From Prorocentrum cordatum (Eukaryota > Sar > Dinophyceae > Prorocentrales > Prorocentraceae), in contig CAUYUJ010001329.1 in the NCBI GenBank assembly GCA_963575745.1, positions 32,501 through 96,500 of the forward strand: 64,000 bases of DNA, read 5' to 3'. The notes under the pieces are model-generated. The model worked only from the letters and a program-made list of their open reading frames with translations. It made no database searches and was not told the origin of the DNA. Shown piece by piece: positions 1 through 12,087 of the stretch. The position numbers were made by a program, and so were the translations under genes. Each line of letters opens with the position of its first letter. The stretch's first letter is position 1.

Positions 1-9
1 TTATTCGTC

Positions 10-925
<916 letters not shown>

Positions 926-1599
926 AACTGTTAATATCATTTGTATATTTATCATCAATATTCTGATCCTTGCTATTTATTGTTCTTGCTATTTAGCGTC
1001 GTAGTACTAATAGCACTGAGTCGAACAATGTTAATACTACGAACGATCACGATACTAAGAAGCATGCTGATAATTCGACGAACAATAGCAACAAGAAGAA
1101 ACGGCGAGCCGAGGGCGAGCAGGCAGTAAACGGCGGCCAGGGTCAGGAATCACGTCAGGCGGAGATCCTGGAGGCCGGCGGCGTTCCTGCTGGTGAGAAA
1201 AAGGCGAGGCGGCGGCTGAAGTCCAGGAACCAGAGGCAGCTCGGAAGGCAGCGGTGCAGGCCGAGGCGGACACGCTATCCCAGGCCAGGCTCGTCGCAGC
1301 CGCAGCGGTGCGCATGCAGAACGGCAGGCGTTCGTTGACTGATTCAGCCAAGGCTAGTGGCAAGGGATCTGCACATAGGTGGGCCAGAGCGCCGAGTCTT
1401 CCGACCTTGCACGGGCTGTGGGGAGGAGCTGCGGCGCCAATTTCTTGTCCGTCTCCTTCTACGTCTTCGGCGGCAGCTTGTAGTTTGACGTATGGACCAT
1501 CACTAGTTGATATCAATATGGATTCGCAGATTGGCAGGTCAGCACCGTTGTGCTCTTTTATTTCGTCGTCAGTGGGTGAGTCATCAATGAGCCAGGGCA

Positions 1600-2515
1600 G
1601 TACTACTGTCGCGGACGGCCAGAAACACCTCACATCTTTGTTGTTTTGCAATTTCACGCGCGTGCGTGAACGAATTCGGAAGTGTCTGATCAGTCAGAGA
1701 TCCGATCACTCTCTCTTCGTGGTCGCCGAAGCTCATGTTTCTAGAAAGGATCTTCGTACACGGGACAGGATGGCACGAGGTGCAGGACTTCGTCTCCATG
1801 CCAACCCAGCTCTTGAAGACATGCAATCACGAGTCGTTGCTGCTGGTCAGGAGGCTCGGTCTAATGAAGTGGCGAGTGGGTCTTGAGCCAACGTCGCCTC
1901 CAAGTTCGCAGTTTCGAGACGTGGTGCTGCGCGCAGCTGATTAGGGCAGGTGACGGTAGTGCGCTCGACGGGGTAATGCCTGTCGTTGTCCACATGTCGG
2001 GCTACGCGGTGGTCGTCATTTGATTCTATGACGTCGATCCAGCGGGCCTCGCTGGGTCGAATCTTATCAGCCATCAGCGCCTAGGTGTTTTTTTTGCATG
2101 CAGCTCCACTTCCGTGGACATTTTTCAACATCCCAGCCGCAGCTCTCACCGCGCCATCCTTTGCAGTGCGCATGGGAGGACACGTGTTGGCGCCGGCAGT
2201 GCAGTGCAGTTTCGATGCTGGAGCTTCCAGCAGCATGATTGGCTACGCTCTCTGCAGTAAGGCGGCCTTCGCACGTGTTGAGCCAGTTGTGCCAGTTTTC
2301 TAGGTTCCTTGGGGCTCTTTATCGTCGTGGGGCTCAGATTGAGACAGAGTAGAGCGCAGCTGCTGGCCAGGTCATTGTCCATGGCGGCTAAGCTCCCGCG
2401 GATGGCTCTGCCTGGGGCGGAGCCGACAGAGGGCTCGAAGTCCAGTTTGGTTCGAGCGCAGCGCGACATCGACCGCCAGGAGGAGGCGGCGGAACGTGAT
2501 TCGGGGATCTACTGA
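1600..2515 (+). pseudogene. LINE #1, decayed EEP endonuclease domain
   Basis: This is the remains of the N-terminal endonuclease/exonuclease/phosphatase domain of a LINE-type retrotransposon, which nicks target DNA for target-primed reverse transcription. The frame ending at 1886 contains LFVVAEAHV, matching the early strand that carries the QE-type metal-binding residue in dinoflagellate EEP domains. A stop-ridden stretch (1890-2080) follows. The frame 2085-2303 then contains a GGHVLAP segment and SMIGYALCSKAAFARVE, which resembles the late EEP strand before the catalytic D-H. The next frame (2309-2515) resembles the start of the linker, with LLARSLSMAAKLP. At least three frames and several stops are needed, so the copy is dead. 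The assignment rests on family resemblance read by eye; the exact family is not determined. Confidence 0.65.
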
Positions 2516-2544
2516 CCTGGGGCAATTCAGACCTGGATCAGTCA

Positions 2545-2650
2545 GGCTGTGCAGGATCCTGCAAGATCCTGCAAGGTCTTGCAGGATCTTGCGCCCAAGC
2601 CTGGGTCGGTGCGACCCTGGCCCTGCAGGATCCTGTAAGATCCTGCGCTC
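2545..2650. repeat. GCAGGATCCTGC-type short palindromic repeats with a perfect hairpin
   Basis: Several near-copies of a palindromic dodecamer GCAGGATCCTGC lie in tandem at 2551-2592 and again at 2618-2647. Positions 2561-2574 and 2579-2592 form a perfect 14-bp stem with the 4-base loop GGTC. The block sits between the EEP relic and the region where the RT begins, so it is probably an insertion into LINE #1. Confidence 0.8.
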
Positions 2651-2694
2651 TGGCTGACCCCCGTTTGTATTGACCCCCGTCTCAAGGCTCCCGA

Positions 2695-3500
2695 GTGAGG
2701 AAAATATGGTCAGCTCTTTGGGGGATGTCTATCCGCCCTCAATCCTTCGCCCAGGTCTTCCCCCAGTGGCGACGCCGCCGACGTCGGGGAAGGGATCGGG
2801 GCGGTTCATTCTGTTCTGAGGAGGATCCCTGGGTCGATGAGTTCAATTTACCGAGGGAGACGGTGCCTCTTGTCTCGCAGGGTCGAGCTCGAGTAATGCT
2901 GTCAGGACGGGCGTGTGCGGCCCCGACGACTCCTTCGAATCGGTCGGGGTTGGGTCGTCTGGGGGTTCGGGGTCTCCCTGTGGTGGTCCCGGGCTCTCGG
3001 GGGCCCTGGCTGTCTCGCCCTGCCCCGGCACTTGTCATGTGATCTTGTTTGAGTCGCCCCAGTCGCCCAGCAATGCGACCGAGCCAGCTGAGGGGATTCT
3101 ATTTCTGCATCGCAGCGGAGGGCTCAGCAGGCATCTGTCAGTGTCCAGAGGTCCCCCTCCTCTTCCCTCCTTCCGAACATCGAGCAGTCGGCTGCGAGCC
3201 AGGTCGACCCCGAGGGTTGCCAGATTATCTGTGGGATGTATGAGTTTGGGTGAGGCCTCTCGAGGCCATCATACTAGCGCATCACCATGAGGAGCGACCC
3301 ACGGGGTTTCTCGTGAAGAGGTGCCCCTGTTGTGGTTCGTGAAGTACAGGTTCATCATGAATATAGGACTGCCCCTCTGCGTGATTCCGTATCCAACTGG
3401 TGGGCTCGGCCTCGTGCTGTACTCGTTGGGCTTCATGGGCATCGCAGTTGCAGGGGCGGTCGTCCTCAGCAGCAGCGGCAGCAGCTTGAAAGGGCACGCG
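2695..3500. other. unassigned stretch inside LINE #1 region
   Basis: No domain is recognisable on either strand. Several open frames overlap (for example 2913-3290 plus and 2739-3038 minus) without codon-like consistency. The position suggests decayed LINE linker sequence or an insertion. A small CAG/CGG cluster lies at 3468-3484. Confidence 0.4.
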
Positions 3501-4164
3501 TAGGCTTATTTGAGGATCGTCCTGGGCAGGTCTATTTATTGATCCGCGAAGGGCTTGGGCCAGGGTGGTCGGGGTGGCTGCGTGTGCCTAGTGCTGTTTC
3601 AGACGCATCCCTCGACGCGTTGTTGCGGTTCTCGACGTGTGCTGATGCGATTGCCGAGCGCAGTCAGGGAAGGGCGACGGTAGCATCGCTCCGGGAGCTC
3701 AGGGGGTGGGCCCTACCCTTCGAGGTGCCGGGCGCGTTGCCTCGCTCGACCCGGCAAGGAGCTCGCCCCCTCCGGAGCTCCGCGATGAAAGGGTGATGCT
3801 CTACCGCCGCAAAGACACCGCAGATTTCATGCCTGGGCGGTGGCTGGAAGTCTGGGCTCCTGAGATGACGGATCCAGAAGCAGCTCTCTCCTCGGTGTTG
3901 GGCGTCGTTCGAGCCGCCGTCGGCGGTCATTCGGGTTCTCTTCCTCCTCTGAGTGCGCGGGGCCTCTTCCGTGCTGCTCTACGGGGAATGAAACGTGCAA
4001 TTGGTCTCGGGGTTGATAGGGTGCCCCCTGGGGTTCCAGGGCGCCTTCCTAACGTTGGGCTAAGTGCCCTGGCGGACCTCCTTATTTGCGTTGAGGCTCT
4101 TCTGGCGCGGCCCGCTTTTACCTTCGTGGTAGTCCGTGGTAATCGGGCTCATGTCTATGTTTGA
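3500..4164 (+). pseudogene. LINE #1, linker and N-terminal part of reverse transcriptase
   Basis: The frame ending at 4164 contains LPPLSARGLFRAALRGMKRA followed by GLGVDRVPPG and LPNVGLSALADLL. This is the pattern seen just before RT motif 1 in dinoflagellate LINEs: a helical segment, G-x-G-x-D, then a segment that ends where a K/P-rich strand should begin. FVVVRGNR stands where that strand would be. The upstream part (3500-3796, another frame) looks like the linker that joins EEP to RT. The break at 4164 and the frame change near 3780 show decay. Confidence 0.5.
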
Positions 4165-6055
4165 GCGAGTCGGGGGCAATGCGCGGGAATCCTGGATCCG
4201 GCGTTGGAGCGCCGAGACATAGCCGCGATGGGACGCTGCAGTCAGGGGGAACGTCTTTGCAGGAGGCTTCTCAAGCAGAAAAGCGTCTCGTTGACCGCGG
4301 CTCGTAGTTGCGTTGGCCTTGGGGCGCGCCTAGGCGGTGGACGTGTTCGGGGGCGTCGAGGTGAAGCGAGTCATCGAGCGCGTTGGCTGGCGCAAGACAG
4401 GACAGGCAGTCGGTAGCAACGGTTATCAGCTACACGGTGCTGTCGGGCAGTATCTCCTACGGTATGGGCGCAAATTTGGAGCCGCATGTCGAGTGCGCAC
4501 TACGGGAAGATCCGTCACGCCCGTTCTGGCCATTCAGGCACCTGCGCAAGATCCAGATCAGAAGTTTGCTCGAGGGGCGGTCGTGTCGCGGTTGCAGCAG
4601 TGGCGGGGTCATCTTGAGATCGGATCGGCTGTGCGGAGAGCACGAGGCGAGGTGCTGGCCGCGCTTCGACCTCTCGGCGAAGCGCGAAGTCACCGGCGCA
4701 CACGAGGCCCGCATTCGGCGGTGCTTATATCTGCGTTATCCTTTGGATGGGTCCTTCGAGGGCCCGCCGAATGGGAACTTCCGGCTGCTGATCATGGTTG
4801 TGGGTTTCCCGTTGATGGCTTCGCTGGCATCGAGGGGAAAATCTGGCCGAGTTTCTCAAATGCGCGCGTTGTCGGAATGCCGTCGAGACGTCGCATCGTC
4901 GGTCGTAGACATGTCGGGGCAACGGTGATTCCCCAGTATACGAAGCCATTGGCGCCTTGTTGCCAGCAGCAGGGGCGCATCGTGACGTGAGACTTCTCAA
5001 TGTTTCAGGTTACGAGGGCTTATACCCTCATCTTGGGTACGGGCGCCTGACCCTCAGTGCCAGGACGAGTGGTTAAGGCCAGGAGTGCAACTGGTCGAGT
5101 CTGGGTGCCTACCCCGAGGCACCTGGGCCTCACCCGCCATTCTTAGCGGGGATGTGAGCGGAGGTGCTGGACCTGCCGATCCACGCATGACACTGGTGGC
5201 TTTCGGTGTGGTGGTTTTGACATTCGACCCGCCCATCGTGAACGCTCGCGTCACGGGAGGTTTTGCAGGCAGGAATCAATCAGTACCGAGAGGAGAGTTG
5301 AAGGCGTCGTGGCTAGCTATATGGGCCAGTGTGTTGGTTCAATACATTAAACCACGGATTGTGAGAATGTGTGCGAGGCATGGATCAAACAAAGGTTTCG
5401 TGAACCACGTGGAGAGGATGCCGATGTATGGGCTTAGATTCAGCAGCCGATGTCGTGGAGTGAGATCAACGACATCGAGGTCGAGCTTGTGCGTTCTCTT
5501 TTGGCAGGGAGTGACATGTTGGCAGGACGTGCTGACGGCTTGAATGTTGTGGGCAACGCCACATCCGACGAGATACTAGGCATGATGGCGAACGTGGTGC
5601 GGCTTGCCCCGTATGTTCGCCATCGTACCATGAACATAGAGCGCCGGGCCTACTTGGTGAGGCACAGGCTCGTTTGCGCGGCTGTGGGCTCCATGATCAT
5701 CGGCTTCCAGAGGGCAAAGGAATGCGGCCATTCCCCTCCTCTTCCTCCTCCTCCTACTCCTCCCCCTCCACCTCCTGTAGCTCCGCCTGCTAAGAGTACA
5801 ACTTCCTTTTTCACGACCAGCCACCAGTTGGGCGACAGTGGACGGAAGTGCAAGCGTTGTTTGGATTCGGCCTCGTAGGAGCGCTGTTCGGTCTGGAGAA
5901 ACGCACCTTGTTTGATGCCCCTGAATGCAGACGGGGACTTCTATTAGGTCCCAGTCGGGCTCCGTCTGCACGTGTCTGGGGACTGGTTGCACGAGTCTTA
6001 CGCTGTTGGGTTGAACGCGAAGTTGGGTCTTTGATTTTGTCGGAGGTGTAGGTGT
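4165..6055 (+). pseudogene. probable continuation of LINE #1, strongly decayed
   Basis: Open frames at 4337-4990, 4383-4928, 5085-5543 and 5450-5878 are overlapping and interrupted. No catalytic RT box is visible. Continuity with the RT start upstream and the absence of other recognisable content make LINE debris the best reading. A proline-rich run of CTC/TCC codons (5735-5790) interrupts it. Confidence 0.3.
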
Positions 6056-6129
6056 TTCGACAGTCAGCAGGACCGTAACCTCCGCAAGCCGTGTGAAAGA
6101 ACCACGCTGACAAGAGAGGTTAATTTAGA

Positions 6130-6458
6130 GTTGTGCCGCCAAGGCTTGTGGCCAAACACCCTAAGCAGGGCTGAGAAGGCGCATCAGTCTGGCACCCGAC
6201 CCGGTCTCCCCTTCTGGGTCTAGGCTCCATTATCTTCAGTTTGTGAACAGATATTCTAATTCTCATTCTCCCCTCTTGCGGGTCATCGGACATGACCCCA
6301 ATTCGGCCACGTGTGCGATACCAGTGCGGCTGCCGCGACACTGTGGGCGCCAGCGCCTTGCTGCTGTGCGGCACGGCGTCATGCACGAGGTCAGGTGAAG
6401 AAGTGCTGGCCCCGCGCTCGAGAAAGAGCGTGCTCTGCCGCTGCCGGCGGAAAACCGG
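6130..6458. other. unassigned unique sequence
   Basis: Nothing recognisable is present between the LINE #1 debris and the left inverted arm. Short open frames on both strands have no domain features. Confidence 0.4.
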
Positions 6459-6690
6459 GGGGGGGGGTCACTGAGGGTTCCCGGCCCTTCCCCCCTGCCC
6501 TTTCGAAAGCCCAGGGGGGGGGTCACTACCGGTTCGAACCCCTTCACCCCCCCCCAGTCCATAGTGAAAAGGGGGGGGGGTCACTACCGGTTCGAACCCA
6601 AGCCCCCCTCGAAAACCGGGGGGGGGGGTCAGTACCGGTTCGACCCCCCCCCCCTTCGCCGCCGGCAAACGATTCCCGCTCCTCGGGGAC
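6459..6690. repeat. left arm: G-run / GGTTCGAACC / C-run units
   Basis: About four units, each an AAACC entry, a run of 9-11 G, the text TCACTACC, then the perfect palindrome GGTTCGAACC (or a variant), then a run of 4-11 C. The last unit ends next to GCCGGCAAACGATTCCCG. Each unit is itself self-complementary. The right arm at 7645-8110 carries the same units in reverse orientation. Confidence 0.9.
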
Positions 6691-7644
6691 AGTTGGACAA
6701 TGGTGGGGATATTGGGACAGTGGTGGGAACGATGGTGGTGGGGACAGTGGTGCGGGGACAGTGGGACAGTGGTGCGGAAAGTGGTGGGGACGGTGGTGGT
6801 GGGAACAGTGGTGAGGGGACAGCGGGACAGTGGTGGGGACAGTGGGACAGTGGTGGGGACGGTAGTGGTGGGGACAGTGGTGAAGGCGGTGGTGAGGACA
6901 GTGGGGGGACAGTAGTACAGTGGGGAGAGTGGTGGGGACAGTGGGGACAGTGGGACAGTGGTGGGGACAGTGTGGACGGTGGGACAGCACAGTGGGACAG
7001 CGGCGGGGACAGTGGGACAGTGGTGGGTACAGTGGGACAGTGGTGGGGACCGTGGGGAAAGTGGGGAGAGTGGGACCGTGGTGGGAAAATGGTGGGGGGA
7101 GTGGGGACAGCGGGGACAGTGGTGACAGTGGGGACAATGGTGGGAAAATGGTGGGGGGAAAATGGTGGTGGGAAAATGGTGGGGGCACTGGTGGGGACAG
7201 CGGGGACAATGGTGGGTACAGTGGGGACAGTGGGACAGTGGCGGGGACAGTGGTGTGGGGACAGTGGGACTGTGGTGGGGACAGTGGGACAGTGGTGGGG
7301 ACAGTGGTGGTGGGGACAGTGGTGAGTGTGGTGGTGAGGACGGCGGTGGGACAGTGGGACATGTGTACAGTGGGGACAGTGGTGGGGACAGTGGTGGGAA
7401 CAGTGGGACAGCTTAGTGGGACAGCGGCGGGGACAGTGGGACAGTGGGACAGTGGGACAGTGTTTGGGGCCGTGGGGAAAGTGGGGTGAGTGGGACCGTG
7501 GTGGGAACAGTGGTGGGGACAGTGGGGACGTGCGACAGTGGTGGGGGCACTGGTGGGGAGTGGGGACGGTGGTGGAACAGTGGGGACCGTGGTGGTGAGG
7601 AAAGTGGTGCTGGGGACAGCAGTGGGGGATGTGATGCGGACGGT
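6691..7644. repeat. ACAGTGGTGGGG minisatellite
   Basis: About 950 bases of tandem repeats mixing GGGACAGT, GGTGGGGACAGT and GGTGGGAAAATGG units, all in one orientation. The strand is strongly G-rich with hardly any C. The array fills the space between two inverted arms. Confidence 0.95.
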
Positions 7645-8110
7645 GGTAGGGACCCGGGAGTCGTTTGCTGGCGGTGAGCGTGGGGGGGGGAGGGGTTCGA
7701 ACCGGTAGTGAACCCCCGGTTTTCTGGAGGGGGGAGGGGGGTTTGGAACTGGTAGTGACCCCGCTCCGGTTTTTTGGGGGGCGGGGGGGTTCGAACCGGT
7801 AATGCCACCCCCTCGTTTTCAGGAGAGGGGGGGGAGTGATTCGAACCGGTAGTGACCCCCCCGGTTGTCCGGAGGAGGGGGGAGGGTTCGAACCAGTAGT
7901 GACCCCCCCTGGTTTTCTGGAGCGGGGCCCGGGGGGGGTTCGAACCAGTAGTGACCCCCCCCCCGGTTTTCCGGAGGGCGGGGGGGGGGTTGGGGAGGGG
8001 GGGGTTTGCTGGAGGGAAGGGGGGGGGAAGGGGTTCCAGCAGGCGGGGGGGGATTTTCGGAGGGAGGGGGGACCCCCGGGTTACGGAGGAAGGGGGGGGG
8101 GAATTTTCCA
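7645..8110. repeat. right arm: inverted copies of the G-run/palindrome/C-run units
   Basis: Opens with CGGGAGTCGTTTGCTGGC, the reverse complement (with few changes) of the inner end of the left arm. Six or so units follow with GGGGTTCGAACCGGTAGTGA-type cores, the mirror of the left arm. The distal end degenerates into G-runs separated by short AT patches. Confidence 0.9.
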
Positions 8111-8146
8111 CAGTAAAGCGGCGGTGGATCACGCTCTCTCGCGCTT

Positions 8147-9412
8147 TTGAAGTACATGATCGTTTTAGAGGCGGTGTGTCAGGTGCGCTGGAGTCTCTTG
8201 GGCGGACTTGTGAAAAGCATGTGCATCGTGCGTGAACCTCCCCTCCGAGGCGTTGAGGACGGGCCATCGCCGCGGGACTCAAGCGAGGCCCTTTGGACAT
8301 CGTCTGCGAAGCGATGTACACGCCGTCGCAGCTTAGGAGACATCAGCAGGCCCCACTGCGCCACACGACGCCAAAACATTTGGTGCTCTCGTGGCGGGAA
8401 ATGTAGCACTCCTGGCCCGAGAGTTGCACGTGCGTGTTTCACTCTGACGCCAATGGCGGCGCAGGCTTGGCTCGAGAACATCAGCACAGGCAGCGGGTCA
8501 ATTTTGACGGTCTGGGCCCCATGTTGCTTTGATAACGCGCACGGCAGGGAGGGGGTGACCCCGTTCGCAAGACCTTGGCTGCACAGCATATGGCTTGCCC
8601 TCGGCGTGGGTTCCGGGCGTCGCTACCTGCTATGGCAACGATGGCGCTGGTTCGGTCTTCGACTATATGTTCATCCTCGAAGGAGCGCTGGATTAGGGTG
8701 GTTAAGTGCCGCTCTGTGGACGGCACCGCATTCCGCAGCTTCTGGAGCTCTGGAATTACACGGATGGTTTCGATCAGGCGAGAATGTGCAGGTGCTCTTT
8801 GGGAAGTCCGATGCGCCACCTAGACGTCGCCGAACACTTGTGGCGCTCCCTTTGGGGTCCCAGGCGCTCCCAGGACACTCCGTGGGATCTTGCTCCCAGA
8901 CGGCCCCAGGCATCTTTGAGCACGTCCAAACGCTCCCCGGCTTTGTGCCGCAAGCCCTCAGGCAGTTCCCGAGCGGCTTTCCCAGGCATTTCCAGGAGAG
9001 GCCCTGCCTGCGCAAGGGAGCGCTGCTCCCGTCCTGTACATCGCCGGGCCCCTCCCATCGAGCTCTCCCTTCTGCCAGCGTGGACGTCGCGCATCGAGTC
9101 ACCGTGAATCGCGGAGTGAGGTCCCCGCCGATGCAACGCAACTCGTTCCCCCCTCCCCATTCTTGCTTCTTCTTCTCTTTCTTCTTCCACAAGCCCCTCC
9201 TCCTCCTCCTCCTCCTCCTCCTCCTCCTCCACCTCTTCCTGTTTGCCCTTCGACGCGTACTTGCTTCCTTTCTCGACCTGTATTCGCTAATCGTCGTGCT
9301 CCTGTTCCCGCCCATCGGAGCAAGGACTGGGCGATCGAGCGGGCCTCCGAAAACGACAGGGCGCTGGCGCAGTTCGGCCAGAGGGGGGAGTAGCAGAACG
9401 GAAAACGGATGA
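8147..9412 (+). CDS. unrecognised long open frame, doubtful
   Basis: A 421-codon frame is open through unique sequence (8147-9160) and then through a (CTC)n tract that gives poly-Leu. I recognise no domain. Competing open frames exist on the minus strand (8179-8589, 8481-8819, 8671-9315). The middle (8850-9010) has a CCCAGG-rich texture on this strand that recalls a degenerate relative of the LGASWG element read on the minus strand. It may be coding, mobile-element debris or chance. Confidence 0.15.
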   Translation: MKYMIVLEAVCQVRWSLLGGLVKSMCIVREPPLRGVEDGPSPRDSSEALWTSSAKRCTRRRSLGDISRPHCATRRQNIWCSRGGKCSTPGPRVARACFTLTPMAAQAWLENISTGSGSILTVWAPCCFDNAHGREGVTPFARPWLHSIWLALGVGSGRRYLLWQRWRWFGLRLYVHPRRSAGLGWLSAALWTAPHSAASGALELHGWFRSGENVQVLFGKSDAPPRRRRTLVALPLGSQALPGHSVGSCSQTAPGIFEHVQTLPGFVPQALRQFPSGFPRHFQERPCLRKGALLPSCTSPGPSHRALPSASVDVAHRVTVNRGVRSPPMQRNSFPPPHSCFFFSFFFHKPLLLLLLLLLLLHLFLFALRRVLASFLDLYSLIVVLLFPPIGARTGRSSGPPKTTGRWRSSARGGSSRTENG

Positions 9413-9556
9413 TGATGACGATGATGATGATCAAGATGATGGCGATGATGATTATGATGATGGTTGTGGTGGTGGTGATGATGATGGTGATGCTGCTGCT
9501 GATGATGATGACGACGATGCTGCTGATGATGATGATGATGATGATGAAGATGCTAA
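9404..9556. repeat. (GAT)n imperfect microsatellite
   Basis: ATG/GAT trinucleotides with GTG and GCT interruptions, over about 150 bases. A shorter (CTC)n tract lies just upstream at about 9196-9233. Confidence 0.93.
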
Positions 9557-9710
9557 TTATTATCCGTAAGGGCTTCGCCCCCTGCCGCCGGCCCCCTCTC
9601 TCGGAGAATGGGCCATGGAAGAGCTAAGTCATGAGGCTTTGGCGCTGTCGTGCAGCAGTATCGGAACTTCATGCGAGGCCGATTCGCAATCGGCAAAACC
9701 AACTGATCAC

Positions 9711-9833
9711 AAGAGGGGTTACCACACAGGGCGATTGGTAAGACGTGTATGGTTTACGAGCTTGGTTACCACACCTTGGGATTAAAGGGCCGAGGGAGTA
9801 CTCGCAGTTTGGGTTACCACGCCTTGCGATGGA
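9711..9833. repeat. degenerate GGTTACCACACC repeats
   Basis: The text GGTTACCACAC/GCC recurs near 9717, 9762 and 9812 at roughly 45-50-base spacing, immediately before the 73-bp satellite. Confidence 0.6.
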
Positions 9834-10506
9834 TGTGCGTGAGGGGTGGCACCGAATTTCAGAAATGTGGCAAATCCCCTGTGTTTTTGGACCCTGACCC
9901 CGCGGATCTGCGTGAGGGGTGGCACCGAATTTCAGAAATGTGGCAAATCCCCTGTGTTTTTGGACCCTGACCCCGCGGATCTGCGTGAGGGGTGGCACCG
10001 AATTTCAGAAATGTGGCAAATCCCCTGTGTTTTTGGACCCTGACCCCGCGGATCTGCGTGAGGGGTGGCACCGAATTTCAGAAATGTGGCAAATCCCATG
10101 TGTTTTTGGACCCTGACCCCGCGGATCTGCGTGAGGGGTGGCACCGAATTTCAGAAATGTGGCAAATCCCATGTGTTTTTGGACCCTGACCCCGCGGATC
10201 TGCGTGAGGGGTGGCACCGAATTTCAGAAATGTGGCAAATCCCTGTGTTTTTGGACCCTGACCCCGCGGATCTGCGTGAGGGGTGGCACCGAATTTCAGA
10301 AATGTGGCAAATCCCATGTGTTTTTGGACCCTGACCCCGCGGATCTGCGTGAGGGGTGGCACCGAATTTCAGAAATGTGGCAAATCCCCTGTGTTTTTGG
10401 ACCCTGACCCCGCGGATCTGCGTGAGGGGTGGCACCGAATTTCAGAAATGTGGCAAATCCCCTGTGTTTTTGGACCCTGACCCCGCGGATCTGCGTGAGG
10501 GTTGTT
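9834..10506. repeat. 73-bp tandem satellite, nine copies
   Basis: The marker GAGGGGTGGCACCGAATTTC starts at 9841, 9914, 9987, 10060, 10133, 10206, 10278, 10351 and 10424. Period is 73 except one 72-bp unit that lacks one C near 10240. Copies differ almost only at one C/A position (CCCCTGTG versus CCCATGTG), so the array is recently homogenised. Because 73 is not a multiple of 3, three successive units are read in three frames, which gives the many 65-codon artefact ORFs on both strands. The array ends abruptly at GAGGGTTGTTG. Confidence 0.97.
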
Positions 10507-11010
10507 GATTTCGAGCCCCCCCAGCAATTCAGACAACGCGCCCAGGGGGTGCTAAAAATTCCGTTTGGGCCTCCCCCCCCCTCGCGCGGTCAATCAACTA
10601 GTTACAGTAACCAGCAAGAAGCAGAATTGTAACACTGGAAACTACAAGCTACAACTGGTACTGGAAACTGCGAACCCGTGCCTCGCAGCCTGGTGGCCCC
10701 ACAAGGGGGCCGGCGGATTTCTAGTATCAGTATTAGTATTATTGTTCTTGTGATGTTTACTATTCTTATGCTTGTATTGACTCTTGTTGTTTTCTGATGA
10801 TGTTGATTATTATTTGTGCTCTTTGTTTTCTCATCTGTATTATTAGTAGGGTGCTATTGCTTCAGATTGCTATTACTTGTACTCTTATTGTGGTTGGAAT
10901 TCTGGTATCTCTATTCGTATCATTATTTTCCTTCATATTATTACCAATATAATTCATTCATATTATCGATCTTGATGTTATTTGTCTGATTCTTCATTTG
11001 TTGTTATCAT
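10507..11010. other. unassigned, becoming T-rich
   Basis: Unique sequence. 10690-10712 contains a G/C hairpin-like text (GGCCCC...GGGGCC). From about 10710 the strand is rich in TATTAT/TTGTT without a clean repeat. No gene is visible. Confidence 0.5.
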
Positions 11011-11296
11011 CATTATGATGCTGCTGCTGATGATGCTGATGCTGCTACTGATGATGATGATGATGATGATGATCACGACGATTGTTGTGTGACGATGACG
11101 CTGATGCTGATGACGATGACGACGACGATGATGATGATGCTGTTGATGATGATGCCGATGCTGATTATGATGATGCTGATAATGGTGATGCTGATGGTGA
11201 CGGTGATGACTATGATGATGAGGATGATGATGATGATGCTACTGACGATATGATGCTGATCATGATGATGATTCTGGGGATGATGATTCTGCTGCT

Positions 11297-11327
<31 letters not shown>

Positions 11328-11694
11328 ATGCCGATGGTGATGCTGCTGCTGATGCTGATGATAATGATTAGGATGACGATGATGCTGATGCTGCTGATGA
11401 TGATGCTGATGACGATGGTGATGTTGCTGCTGCTGACGATGATACTGATGATGCTGATGATGGCAATGATTATGATGAGGCTGTGATGATGATGATGATG
11501 GTGGTGGTGGTGATGATGATGCTGCTGCTGCTGATGATGACGGTGATGATGATGGTGATGATGCTGCTGCTGCTGCTGATGATGATGATGGTGGTGGTGG
11601 TGGTGGTGCTGCTGCTGCTGCTGATGATGATGATGATAATGATGATGATGATGGTGTTTGTGGTGGTGGTGGTGGTGATGATGATTATGACGAT
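11011..11694. repeat. (GAT/GCT/GGT)n imperfect microsatellite
   Basis: About 680 bases of GATGATGCT-type trinucleotides, with blocks of GGT near 11500-11510, 11590-11610 and 11660-11680. Confidence 0.95.
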
Positions 11695-11895
11695 TCGGAG
11701 GAGGAGGAAGAGGAGGAGGAGGAGCAGGAGCAGGAAGAGGAGGAGGAGGACGGGAGCGGGAGCAGGAGGTAGAGGAGGAGGAGGAGGAGGAGGAGGAGGA
11801 TGATGAAGAGGAGGAGGAGGAGGAGCAGGACTGGAGGAGGATGAGGATGAGGATGAGGGAGGAGGAGGAGAAGGAGATGGAGGAGGAAGAGGAAG
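11695..11895. repeat. (GAG)n purine tract
   Basis: GAGGAG repeats with AGGAGCAGG and GATGAG interruptions. All purine-rich on this strand. Confidence 0.95.
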
Positions 11896-12087
11896 AGGAC
11901 CATAGTAAGCTGAAGATGCATCGATCGATGTTGCAATACATCCTCACGCCCCAGGCCCCCTCCTCATAAGTTCGTACATGTCTTCCTTTCCACTCTGGGC
12001 GCTCCTTCTTGAATGACGAGCGGCTGGTCGGTCTGCCAGCGGAACGAGGGCGCCAGTTGTAAGGGATCCTTCGTCCACTTGACGGAC

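Noticed and set aside
6510-8000. GGTTCGAACCC copies as tRNA B boxes
   Set aside because: The text equals a B-box consensus, but no A box, anticodon arm or acceptor stem lies at the right distance. The palindrome plus G/C-runs explains it better.
9834-10506. CRISPR array
   Set aside because: Units are contiguous 73-bp tandem copies without unique spacers, in a eukaryote-like context.
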